Shown here: one piece after another, positions 1 to 6,883 of the stretch
Layout: each line of letters opens with the position of its first letter
Numbering within the stretch: position 1 is the first letter of the stretch
NCBI RefSeq assembly: GCF_003945545.1
Contig: NZ_CP029617.1
Coordinates: forward strand, 5,999,001-6,063,000
Reading direction: 5' to 3'
Length of the DNA stretch: 64,000 bases
Source of the DNA: Streptomyces sp. WAC 01529
Lineage (GTDB): Bacteria > Actinomycetota > Actinomycetes > Streptomycetales > Streptomycetaceae
The notes under the pieces: generated by a model
Database searches by the model: none
The model's input: only the letters and a program-made list of their open reading frames with translations
What the model was told of the DNA's origin: nothing
Position numbers and translations under genes: made by a program

Positions 1-372
1 ATCAATCAGTCGAAGAAGGGCCTGTTCGAGATCGAGGAGCGGATCGACCTGATCCGCCAGGTCACGGCCGACTTCGGCAATGTCGAGGTCGAGTCCTTCC
101 ACGGCCTCCTCGTCGACTTCTGCAAGCAGCGCGACATCCCGGCCATCGTCAAGGGCCTGCGCGCGGTCAGCGACTTCGACTACGAACTCCAGATGGCCCA
201 GATGAACAACGGCCTCTCGGGCGTCGAGACGCTGTTCGTGCCCACCAACCCCACCTACAGCTTCCTCTCCTCCTCGCTGGTCAAGGAGGTCGCCGCCTGG
301 GGCGGCGACGTCGCCCACCTGCTGCCGCCGGTGGTCCACGAGGCCCTGGTCGAACGCCTGGGCGAGAAGTGA
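1..372 (+). CDS. coaD: Phosphopantetheine adenylyltransferase, C-terminal part (5' end outside window)
   Basis: CoaD transfers AMP from ATP to 4'-phosphopantetheine, the penultimate step of coenzyme A synthesis in the cytoplasm. The window begins inside the gene, leaving the last 123 residues of a protein that is normally about 160 aa. Visible family features are the GLRAVSDFDYELQMAQMN stretch (substrate-binding and oligomer region) and the FLSSSLVKEVA motif near the C-terminus. It reads rightward and is followed by a 111-bp gap and the DivIVA-like gene, the usual actinobacterial order. Confidence 0.95.
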   Translation: MNQSKKGLFEIEERIDLIRQVTADFGNVEVESFHGLLVDFCKQRDIPAIVKGLRAVSDFDYELQMAQMNNGLSGVETLFVPTNPTYSFLSSSLVKEVAAWGGDVAHLLPPVVHEALVERLGEK

Positions 373-483
373 CCTTTCAGCCGATCCGCTGACAGCCCGT
401 CATCCGGTGTCGGGCGGGCGCCCGTCGGCCTTACAGTCGTCCCGTCCGTCTCCCAACCAGCTGTAGAGAGTGGCGAGCACACG

Positions 484-1530
484 GTGGACGTGCAGAAGAA
501 GATCGACGAGATCGTCCGGGCGGTCGGCAGCGCCCGGTCCATGCCCATGTCGGCCTCGTGCGTGGTCAACCGCGCCGATCTGCTCTCGATGCTCGAAGAG
601 GTGCGCCAGGCCCTGCCCGGCTCCCTCGCCCAGGCCCAGGAGCTGATCGGCGGCCGCGAGCAGCTCGTCGAGCAGGCCCGCCAGGAGGCCGAGCGGATCA
701 TCGAGTCCGCGCACGCCGAGCGCGGCTCCCTGATCTCCGACACGGAGGTCGCCCGGCGCTCCCAGGGCGAGGCCGAGCGCATCCTCGCCGAGGCCCGCCA
801 GGCCGCCGAGGAGGTCCGCGTCGAGGCCGACGACTACGTGGACAGCAAGCTCGCCAACTTCGAGGTCGTCCTCACCAAGACCCTCGGCTCGGTCGGCCGC
901 GGCCGCGAGAAGCTCCTCGGCACCGGCCCGGGCCTCGACGAGAACGGCTACGAGGACGAGGACGCCCCCGAGCGCAGCCACGACCCCGAGACCCTGCGCC
1001 GCAACGCCGACGCGTACGTGGACGCCAAGCTGGGCGCCTTCGAGGCGGTCCTCGCCAAGACCCTGGAGGCGGTCGGCCGCGGCCGCCAGACCCTGCACGG
1101 CCGCGCCCCGGCCGACGAGCTGGGCACCCTCGGCGAAGGCGCCACCACCCAGGGCCACACCACCGACGCGGAGTTCCTCGCGGACCTCGCCGGCCCGGCG
1201 CCCGCCCCGGTGCCCCAGCAGCCCACGTACGCGCCACCGCAGCCACCGCAGCCCCAGCAGCAGCCCCCGCACCAGCCCGACCCGTACGGGTACCCGCAGC
1301 AGGACCAGTACGAGCACGATCAGTACGCCTACCAGCAGCCGTACGGCCAGCAGGACCCCTACGGGTACCAGCACCAGGACCAGCAGCACCAGTACGGCTA
1401 CCCCCAGCAGGGCTACGAACAGCCCCAGCAGCCCCCGTACGAGGCCCCCGCGGCGCTGGAGGAGGCCAGCCTCTTCGACACGACCATGATCAGTGCCGAG
1501 CAGCTGCGCCAGTACGAGCAGGGACGCTAG
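484..1530 (+). CDS. DivIVA/SepIVA-like coiled-coil cell-division protein with Q/P/Y-rich tail
   Basis: A 348-aa GTG-start protein. The N-terminal part (about 1-50) opens with DVQKKIDEIVRAV. A long charged coiled coil (about 50-140) resembles the ATP synthase b-subunit and DivIVA families. A motif is duplicated inside the protein: YVDSKLANFEVVLTKTL (about 120) and YVDAKLGAFEAVLAKTL (about 180), each followed by VGRGR. Residues about 240-325 are low-complexity Gln/Pro/Tyr repeats, probably disordered. By synteny (next to yceD, rpmF and rnc) it corresponds to the mycobacterial SepIVA locus, so a role in septation or polar growth is inferred. The exact function in Streptomyces cannot be read from sequence. 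Confidence 0.8.
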   Translation: MDVQKKIDEIVRAVGSARSMPMSASCVVNRADLLSMLEEVRQALPGSLAQAQELIGGREQLVEQARQEAERIIESAHAERGSLISDTEVARRSQGEAERILAEARQAAEEVRVEADDYVDSKLANFEVVLTKTLGSVGRGREKLLGTGPGLDENGYEDEDAPERSHDPETLRRNADAYVDAKLGAFEAVLAKTLEAVGRGRQTLHGRAPADELGTLGEGATTQGHTTDAEFLADLAGPAPAPVPQQPTYAPPQPPQPQQQPPHQPDPYGYPQQDQYEHDQYAYQQPYGQQDPYGYQHQDQQHQYGYPQQGYEQPQQPPYEAPAALEEASLFDTTMISAEQLRQYEQGR

Positions 1531-1672
1531 GGCCGCCCCGGGAGCGGGCCGGAGCCGGATTGGGCCGAGAGCGAAAGGTCAAGTATCCTGGCTCTTCGGT
1601 CGCGCATACGTCCGTGACTTCGGCTGCCCGCCCGAGCGGCACATTCGCTGCGTCGGTGAGGCGGCCCTCCTC

Positions 1673-2356
1673 ATGAACTTCCAGGATTCGAAAGCAGGAA
1701 AAGCCCTGAGTGCTCGCCTCGACCACCGCAACCCTCTTGTGTTCGACACACACGAGCTGGGTCGGCGTCCCGGTGCGCTGCAGCGGCTGACCCGTGAGAT
1801 CGAGGCGCCCGGTCCGCCGAGCGCCCTCGGTATCGATGGGGTCGTCGGAGTGCCGCAGGGCGCCCCGGTCCAGCTGGAGATCCGCCTCGAGTCGGTCATG
1901 GACGGGGTGCTTGTCACAGGCACCGCCCGTGCATCGGCCGAGGGGGAGTGCGTAAGGTGTCTGGAGCCGCTCGAGCTGGAGCTCGACGCGGACTTCCAGG
2001 AGATGTTCTCGTACCCTGACGCCGACGACCGGGGCCGCAGCAGTGCGGAGCCGGCCGACGACGCCGAGGAAGACGAGGACAGGCTCTTTCTCGAGGACGG
2101 CTTGTTCGACCTCGAGCCTGTGCTGCGTGATGCGGTGGTGCTCGCACTGCCGATGCAGCCGGTGTGCCAGGACGACTGTCCGGGCCTGTGCTCCCAGTGC
2201 GGGGCACGGCTCGCGGACGACCCGGACCACCACCATGACGCCGTCGACATTCGTTGGGCGGCACTGCAGGGACTCGCCGGGACCATCCAGGACGGCGAGA
2301 AGGACGAGATGAGCGGCGCCGGCGATGCGGGCGTCGACGAGAAGCAGGAGAAGTAG
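1673..2356 (+). CDS. YceD family (DUF177) zinc-binding protein
   Basis: A 227-aa protein encoded directly before the L32 gene, as in most bacteria. The DUF177 family is linked to 23S rRNA or ribosome maturation. The middle holds GECVRCLEPL, the conserved CxxC. The second half has CQDDCPGLCSQCG, the typical C-terminal zinc site, after an acidic linker (AEPADDAEEDEDR). The ATG at 1673 is chosen because the conserved part starts about 15 codons later and no better in-frame start is seen. The gene ends 2 bp before rpmF, so the two are probably co-transcribed and coupled. Confidence 0.88.
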   Translation: MNFQDSKAGKALSARLDHRNPLVFDTHELGRRPGALQRLTREIEAPGPPSALGIDGVVGVPQGAPVQLEIRLESVMDGVLVTGTARASAEGECVRCLEPLELELDADFQEMFSYPDADDRGRSSAEPADDAEEDEDRLFLEDGLFDLEPVLRDAVVLALPMQPVCQDDCPGLCSQCGARLADDPDHHHDAVDIRWAALQGLAGTIQDGEKDEMSGAGDAGVDEKQEK

Positions 2357-2358
2357 CC

Positions 2359-2532
2359 GTGGCTGTTCCGAAGCGGAAGATGTCGCGCAGCAACACGCGC
2401 CACCGCCGGTCGCAGTGGAAGGCTGCGGTCCCCACCCTGGTTTCGTGTGAGCGTTGCCAGGAGCCCAAGCAGCAGCACATCGCGTGCCCGAGCTGCGGCA
2501 CCTACAACAAGCGCCAGGTCCTCGAGGTCTGA
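2359..2532 (+). CDS. rpmF: 50S ribosomal protein L32 (zinc-binding form)
   Basis: A 57-aa basic protein of the large ribosomal subunit starting with GTG (AVPKRKMSRSNTRHRRSQWK). Two cysteine pairs, CERC and CPSC, form the zinc ribbon of the C+ paralogue, so this is the zinc-containing rather than the zinc-independent copy that Zur usually represses. It lies 2 bp after yceD and about 20 bp before rnc. Confidence 0.97.
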   Translation: MAVPKRKMSRSNTRHRRSQWKAAVPTLVSCERCQEPKQQHIACPSCGTYNKRQVLEV

Positions 2533-2551
2533 GCGGCTGGTGAGAGGCACC

Positions 2552-3361
2552 GTGTCTAGCCCCAAGAAGGCGGAAGACGCCAAGAAATTGGCGGAGACAA
2601 CGGCCTCGTCCCACACGCTTCTGGAAGGGCGGCTCGGGTACAAGCTCGAGTCCGCCCTTCTGGTGCGTGCGCTGACCCACCGTTCGTACGCGTACGAGAA
2701 CGGCGGCCTGCCGACGAACGAGCGCCTGGAGTTCCTCGGGGACTCCGTGCTCGGCCTCGTCGTCACGGACACGCTGTACCGCACCCACCCCGACCTGCCC
2801 GAAGGCCAGCTGGCCAAGTTGCGGGCCGCGGTGGTCAATTCGCGTGCGCTGGCGGAGGTCAGCCGCGGCCTCGAACTCGGCTCCTTCATCCGGCTCGGCC
2901 GGGGCGAAGAGGGCACGGGTGGCCGGGACAAGGCATCCATCCTCGCCGACACCCTGGAAGCGGTGATCGGCGCGGTCTATCTGGACCAGGGTCTGGACGC
3001 GGCGGGCGAGCTGGTGCACCGGCTCTTCGACCCGCTGATCGAAAAGTCCTCGAACCTGGGCGCGGGCCTGGACTGGAAGACCAGTCTCCAGGAGCTCACC
3101 GCGACGGAGGGCCTCGGCGTGCCCGAGTACCTCGTCACGGAGAGCGGCCCCGACCACGAGAAGACCTTTACTGCTGCCGCCCGCGTCGGAGGCGTCTCGT
3201 ACGGCACCGGCACCGGCCGCAGCAAGAAGGAAGCGGAGCAGCAGGCCGCTGAGTCCGCCTGGCGTGCGATTCGCGCCGCGGCGGACGAACGGCTGAAGGC
3301 GGCCGAGGCCGCTGTCGCTGCCGCGCAGTCCGAGGGGACCGCCGACACCCCCTCGGCCTGA
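2552..3361 (+). CDS. rnc: Ribonuclease III
   Basis: Double-strand-specific endoribonuclease that processes rRNA and mRNA. In Streptomyces coelicolor the orthologue is AbsB, needed for normal antibiotic production and autoregulated by cleavage of its own transcript. The catalytic domain carries the signature NERLEFLGDSVLGLVV (about residue 50) and DTLEAVIGAVYLD with the second catalytic acidic residues. The C-terminal dsRNA-binding domain is DWKTSLQELTA to KKEAEQQAAESAW. The GTG at 2552 follows a GAGAGG ribosome site; an in-frame GTG at 2540 is the alternative start. Product is 269 aa. Confidence 0.96.
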   Translation: MSSPKKAEDAKKLAETTASSHTLLEGRLGYKLESALLVRALTHRSYAYENGGLPTNERLEFLGDSVLGLVVTDTLYRTHPDLPEGQLAKLRAAVVNSRALAEVSRGLELGSFIRLGRGEEGTGGRDKASILADTLEAVIGAVYLDQGLDAAGELVHRLFDPLIEKSSNLGAGLDWKTSLQELTATEGLGVPEYLVTESGPDHEKTFTAAARVGGVSYGTGTGRSKKEAEQQAAESAWRAIRAAADERLKAAEAAVAAAQSEGTADTPSA

Positions 3362-3377
3362 CGGCCGCCTATCCTTT

Positions 3378-3412
3378 GATGCCGGTCGCCCCTCCAGGGG
3401 GCGGCCGGCATC
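3378..3412 (+). terminator. Stable hairpin between rnc and mutM
   Basis: A 15-bp inverted repeat (3378-3392 with 3398-3412, one position a G-U wobble in RNA) closes a 5-base loop (TCCAG). No U-tract follows and the hairpin ends 15 bases before the mutM ATG. It may attenuate read-through, or serve as a processing structure for the upstream-encoded RNase III; the latter is inference. Confidence 0.6.
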
Positions 3413-3427
3413 GTGCTGGAGGAGACC

Positions 3428-4288
3428 ATGCCTGAGTTGCCCGAAGTCGAAGTCGTCCGGCGTGGCCTGGAGCGCTGGGTCAGCGGGCGGGTCGTCGCCG
3501 ATGTGCGGGTGCTGCATCCGCGAGCCGTGCGCCGCCACCTCGCGGGCGGTGAGGACTTCGGGGCCCGGCTGAAGGGGCACCGGATCGGGCTCGCCCAGCG
3601 GCGCGGCAAGTATCTGTGGCTGCCGCTCGCCGACTCCGGTCAGTCGATCCTCGCCCACCTCGGCATGAGCGGCCAGCTCCTGGTGCAGCCGCACGACGCC
3701 CCGGACGAGAAGCACCTGCGGATCCGGGTGCGCTTCGACGACGTGCAGAGCACCGAGCTGCGCTTCGTGGACCAGCGGACCTTCGGCGGGCTCTCGCTGC
3801 ACGACAACACCGCCGACGGCCTCCCGGACGTGATCGCGCACATCGCGCGCGACCCGCTCGACGACGCGTTCGACGACGACGCCTTCCATCTCGCGCTGCG
3901 CCGCCGCCGTACGACGATCAAGCGGGCCCTGCTCGACCAGTCGCTGATCAGTGGCGTCGGGAACATCTACGCCGACGAGGCGCTGTGGCGCGCCCGGCTG
4001 CACTACGAGCGGCCCACCGCCACCTTCACGCGCCCGCGCACGGCCGAACTCCTCGGCCACGTACGGGAGGTGATGAACGAGGCGCTCGCCGTCGGTGGCA
4101 CCAGCTTCGACAGCCTCTACGTCAACGTGAACGGCGAATCAGGCTATTTCGAGCGGTCGTTGGACGCCTACGGCCGTGCGGACCGGCCCTGCCGCCGCTG
4201 CGGCACCGCGATCCGCCGCCGCCCGTGGATGAACCGCTCCAGCTACTTCTGCCCGCGCTGTCAGCGGCCGCCGCGCGTGGCGTCGTAA
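3428..4288 (+). CDS. mutM: Formamidopyrimidine-DNA glycosylase (Fpg/MutM)
   Basis: Bifunctional base-excision enzyme that removes 8-oxoguanine and formamidopyrimidines and cleaves the abasic site. After Met removal the catalytic Pro and Glu are present (MPELPEVEVVRRGLE). The helix-two-turn-helix motif is SLISGVGNIYADEALWRA. The C-terminal zinc finger is CRRCGTAIRR...YFCPRCQR. Length (286 aa) is standard. The ATG at 3428 places PEL at the mature N-terminus, which fixes the start. Its 3' end overlaps the convergent HxlR gene by 28 bp. Confidence 0.97.
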   Translation: MPELPEVEVVRRGLERWVSGRVVADVRVLHPRAVRRHLAGGEDFGARLKGHRIGLAQRRGKYLWLPLADSGQSILAHLGMSGQLLVQPHDAPDEKHLRIRVRFDDVQSTELRFVDQRTFGGLSLHDNTADGLPDVIAHIARDPLDDAFDDDAFHLALRRRRTTIKRALLDQSLISGVGNIYADEALWRARLHYERPTATFTRPRTAELLGHVREVMNEALAVGGTSFDSLYVNVNGESGYFERSLDAYGRADRPCRRCGTAIRRRPWMNRSSYFCPRCQRPPRVAS

Positions 4289-4641
4289 CGCTCCTGGGCC
4301 TTCAGCACCTCGTCCTGGCTGCCCTCCACGAAGTGGATCAGGGCCAGCAGCCGCTCGGCGATCTGCCGTCCCAGCGTGGTGAGTTCATAGTCCACGCGCG
4401 GCGGGTTGGTCGGCTGGGCGTCACGGCGCACCAGGCCGTCGCGCTCCAGCGCGTGCAGGGTCTGGGAGAGCATCTTCTCGCTCACGCCGTCGACGCGGCG
4501 GCGCAGTTCGTTGAAGCGGAACGTGCCGTCGTGCAGCGCGCCGAGGGTGAGCGCTCCCCAGCGTCCCGTGACGTGCTCCAGCGTGCTCCGCGACGAGCAC
4601 TGCCGGGAGAACACGTCGTACGGCAGGTCCGAGGAATCCAT
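4261..4641 (-). CDS. HxlR-family winged-helix transcriptional regulator
   Basis: A 126-aa protein typical in length for HxlR/MarR-like small winged-helix regulators. Recognisable blocks are VTGRWGALTLGALHDGTFRFNEL, SEKMLSQTLHALERDGLVRR (recognition helix and wing) and YELTTLGRQIAERLLAL. An early Cys (SRQCSS) sits where redox- or aldehyde-sensing members carry their reactive cysteine. A 9-bp-arm palindrome lies just upstream (4664-4686), suggesting autoregulation. It converges on mutM with overlapping 3' ends. The effector and targets are unknown. Confidence 0.88.
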   Translation of the reverse strand: MDSSDLPYDVFSRQCSSRSTLEHVTGRWGALTLGALHDGTFRFNELRRRVDGVSEKMLSQTLHALERDGLVRRDAQPTNPPRVDYELTTLGRQIAERLLALIHFVEGSQDEVLKAQERYDATRGGR

Positions 4642-4663
4642 GCGGAACACCCTACTCTTCGAC

Positions 4664-4686
4664 AGCGCTAACCAGGAGTTAGCGCT
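4664..4686 (-). promoter_or_regulatory. Palindromic operator candidate upstream of the HxlR gene
   Basis: Perfect inverted repeat AGCGCTAAC / GTTAGCGCT with a 5-base spacer (CAGGA), centred 34 bp upstream of the HxlR ATG and inside the only gap (4642-4703) that can hold its promoter. HxlR dimers bind such sites, so autoregulation is the simplest reading. No binding data. Confidence 0.6.
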
Positions 4687-4703
4687 AGTCGGCGGGGTGG
4701 GTG

Positions 4704-5585
4704 TCAGAAGCCGAAGTCCTGCGTCCACCAGGGGCCGCCCGGCGCGAAGTGCGCGCCCACGCCCAGGGTCTTGTAGTCGCAGTTGAGGATGTTGGCGCGG
4801 TGGCCGGGGCTGCTCATCCAGGCGGCCATCACCGACTGGGCGTCGGCCTGGCCGCGGGCGATGTTCTCGCCGCCCAGGTTGGCGATGCCGGCCTTCTCGG
4901 CGCGGTCCCACGGAGTGGCGCCGTCCGGGTCGGTGTGGGCGAAGAAGTCGCGCTCGGCCATGTCCGCGCTGAACCGGCCCGCCAGCTCGGCGAGCTTGCT
5001 GTCGGCGGTCACCGGACGGCAGCCCACCTTGGCGCGCTCCTCGTTGACCAGCGTGAGCACCGCCGCCTCGGCCGCGCTCTCGCCGGACGGCGTCTGCGGG
5101 CTCGCCGGGGGAGCCTTCGGCTTCTCCTCGGGCGTACGGGAAGGGGGCGGCGTGGACTCCTCGTCCGTCTCGGGCTTCGGTGCCGAGGGGGAGGGCTTCT
5201 GGGACGGCTTCTTCGACGGCTCCGGGGCGGCCGTGGAGGGGCTGGGCTTCGGAGCGGCCTCGGAGCGTTCGGCGCCGCGGCTCGGCGACGGCTCGGCGCG
5301 GCCGGCGTCACCGTCCGAGCCGCCCTGGGCGTCCACCTCGACGGGGGCGCTCGCGGAGTGGGCCTTGCCGGGCTCGCCGCCACTTTCGAGGCGGTAACCG
5401 TCACTGCCGGGCAGTACGCCGGAGGCGACCGCGACGGCACCCATCGCGACGGCGGCGGAGACGCCGAGCAGACCCGTGCGCACGGGGGCGGAGGGCCGGG
5501 CCTTGCGGCGGTGCGAGACCGGGACCGGATGGTTCTCGGGGGTCACGGCGGCCCGCCCGGCGCCGGAACGTCGATGGCGTCCCAT
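4704..5585 (-). CDS. Secreted or membrane-anchored CAP/SCP-domain protein
   Basis: A 293-aa protein. A basic N-terminus (MGRHRRSG...) is followed by a single hydrophobic segment (about 38-60, GLLGVSAAVAMGAVAVASGV). Then comes a long Pro/Ser/Glu/Lys-rich spacer (about 65-165), then a CAP domain (cysteine-rich secretory/PR-1 family) from about 170. CAP signatures are VNEERAKVGCRPVT, FFAHTDPDGATPWDRAEKAG, GENIARGQ, MSSPGHRANILNCDYKTLGVGAHF and the terminal WWTQDFGF. Such bacterial proteins act outside the membrane; a defined activity is not established. The ATG at 5585 sits on AGGAG with GGAGAAGG further up. Its upstream region has the GATC cluster. Confidence 0.85.
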   Translation of the reverse strand: MGRHRRSGAGRAAVTPENHPVPVSHRRKARPSAPVRTGLLGVSAAVAMGAVAVASGVLPGSDGYRLESGGEPGKAHSASAPVEVDAQGGSDGDAGRAEPSPSRGAERSEAAPKPSPSTAAPEPSKKPSQKPSPSAPKPETDEESTPPPSRTPEEKPKAPPASPQTPSGESAAEAAVLTLVNEERAKVGCRPVTADSKLAELAGRFSADMAERDFFAHTDPDGATPWDRAEKAGIANLGGENIARGQADAQSVMAAWMSSPGHRANILNCDYKTLGVGAHFAPGGPWWTQDFGF

Positions 5586-5607
5586 CTCCTGGCCTTTCCT
5601 TCTCCAT

Positions 5608-5655
5608 GATCTTTGATCTCTGATCTTCACGATCTTGCGATCAATCTTTATGATC
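5608..5655 (-). promoter_or_regulatory. Cluster of six GATC motifs upstream of the CAP-domain gene
   Basis: GATC occurs at 5608, 5615, 5622, 5631, 5639 and 5652 (spacing 7, 7, 9, 8, 13) in an AT-rich patch between the divergent CAP-domain and acylphosphatase genes. It lies in the 5' leader or promoter of the CAP gene. Function unknown; the spacing suggests a short degenerate tandem repeat or a multi-site regulator target. Confidence 0.4.
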
Positions 5656-5759
5656 AACGTGCACTCACCCGTATGGGCGAATTCATCGAGTCGCGACTGT
5701 ACGCGATGACGTATGGGGACGAAGTGCTCCCAGAGCAATTGGCCGGTTAGCGTGCAACC

Positions 5760-6041
5760 ATGAATGAAGACGTACGACTCACCGCCTGGGTGCGAGGACG
5801 CGTGCAGGCTGTGGGTTTCCGGTGGTTCACGCGGGCCAAGGCGCTGGAGATCGGCGGCCTGAGTGGTTTTGCTCTCAATCTGGAGGACGGCCGCGTGCAA
5901 GTGGTCGCCGAGGGGCCCCGGGCCGGCTGTCAGGCACTGCTCGACTGGCTCCGCGAGGGCGACACACCCGGGCGCGTCGACGGGGTCACCGAGATCTGGG
6001 ACACACCGCGTGGCATATACGAGACCTTCGCCATTCGCTGA
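5760..6041 (+). CDS. acyP: Acylphosphatase
   Basis: Small 93-aa enzyme hydrolysing carboxyl-phosphate bonds such as acetyl phosphate. The two catalytic residues are visible: Arg in GRVQAVGFRWF (about residue 20) and Asn in GFALNLEDGRVQV (about 38). The usual GYVRN-like block reads GFALN here. Length is normal. It is divergent from the CAP-domain gene and lies upstream of smc, the usual Streptomyces arrangement. Confidence 0.95.
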   Translation: MNEDVRLTAWVRGRVQAVGFRWFTRAKALEIGGLSGFALNLEDGRVQVVAEGPRAGCQALLDWLREGDTPGRVDGVTEIWDTPRGIYETFAIR

Positions 6042-6444
6042 CGTGACCCGCGCGGACGTCACCGGACGGGTACGGCGCGGGATCCGTCCGGTGTCCCGGG
6101 CAACTGCCCGGGGCAGAAAAGACCTGGTGGTTGCCAAGAACGGCTTGCCGTGGCAGGCTCCGCAGATAAGGATGATCTCCACGCCCCCAGGGCCCCGAAG
6201 GAGCAGCAGCGCCGCCCGTTCCCGGGCCGCGCGCCCCCGGGTCGCCCGCCAATACGGGGTGTGATCGTGTTGACCGTCAAACTTTTTGGTGAGACTCTGG
6301 AAGCCCCGCGCACCTTAGCTGTTTGGCATGTGAACGGCCAGCAAGACCAGCAGAACAAAGAGTGCCAAGCACCGCGGGTGCGATTCCCTCACGACCCACA
6401 CCGCACCGCTTCGGTCGGTCACTCATTGTGGAGGACCATCCATC
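6042..6444 (+). other. 403-bp intergenic region acyP to small coiled-coil gene
   Basis: No supported gene. A 7-bp-stem hairpin (6095-6101 with 6106-6112, loop AACT) may terminate acyP. TTGACCGTCAA at 6270-6280 is a small palindrome and a possible -35 for the downstream gene, but no convincing -10 pairs with it. A GGAGG ribosome site lies just before 6445. Confidence 0.4.
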
Positions 6445-6648
6445 ATGGCAAAGGCGCTTCTCGGTTACGTCGGCGGCAGCGACCCGCGACTCCTCGCCGA
6501 GATGCGACGGCTCCAGCAGCGCGTCCAGGACCTGGAATCCGAGCTCGTTCGGATTCAGCAGGAGAACGACGCGCTCGCGGCTGCCGCTTCTCACGAATCG
6601 CTCATGGAGAGCATCGACGTACCCCAGGCGGAGCCTGCGCTCACCTGA
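6445..6648 (+). CDS. Small conserved coiled-coil protein of unknown function
   Basis: A 67-aa acidic protein. Its middle is a strong heptad-type helix (LLAEMRRLQQRVQDLESELVRIQQEND) following MAKALLGYVGGSDPR. A good GGAGG lies upstream, and a strong terminator follows at 6744-6772, supporting an independent transcript. It occupies the acyP-smc gap. No enzymatic motif is visible. A role as a structural or regulatory partner is only a guess from the coiled coil. Confidence 0.75.
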   Translation: MAKALLGYVGGSDPRLLAEMRRLQQRVQDLESELVRIQQENDALAAAASHESLMESIDVPQAEPALT

Positions 6649-6743
6649 CCACCCTTGATGCCGTACCCAGGGCCTTGCCTTAAAGGCACCTTGTTCTAAG
6701 CACGTGGTCAGGCTGTCCTGTCAGCCGCTGTCTCCAGATCTGC

Positions 6744-6772
6744 AAGGGACGCTTCGGCGTCCCTTCTTTCTT
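6744..6772 (+). terminator. Intrinsic terminator after the small coiled-coil gene
   Basis: A 9-bp perfect stem AAGGGACGC / GCGTCCCTT with a TTCG tetraloop, followed by CTTTCTT. A classic rho-independent terminator about 95 bp after the stop codon and upstream of smc. Confidence 0.85.
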
Positions 6773-6883
6773 GCTCTCGCGTACTTACTCCCCCGTGCTC
6801 CCGCGTACGCCGCTTCCTTTACCGTCTGATGTGCCCTGCACCTTCATCGGTGAAACGGCCAGTGAAAGGTAGAGTCCGACGGC

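Noticed and set aside
1490..4060. 856-codon open frame on the minus strand
   Set aside because: It lies antisense to yceD, rpmF, rnc and mutM; it is a GC-bias shadow with no recognisable domains or ribosome site.
5586..5759. ydaO-type c-di-AMP riboswitch before the CAP-domain gene
   Set aside because: Some Streptomyces cell-wall genes have it, but its conserved blocks could not be found in this leader.
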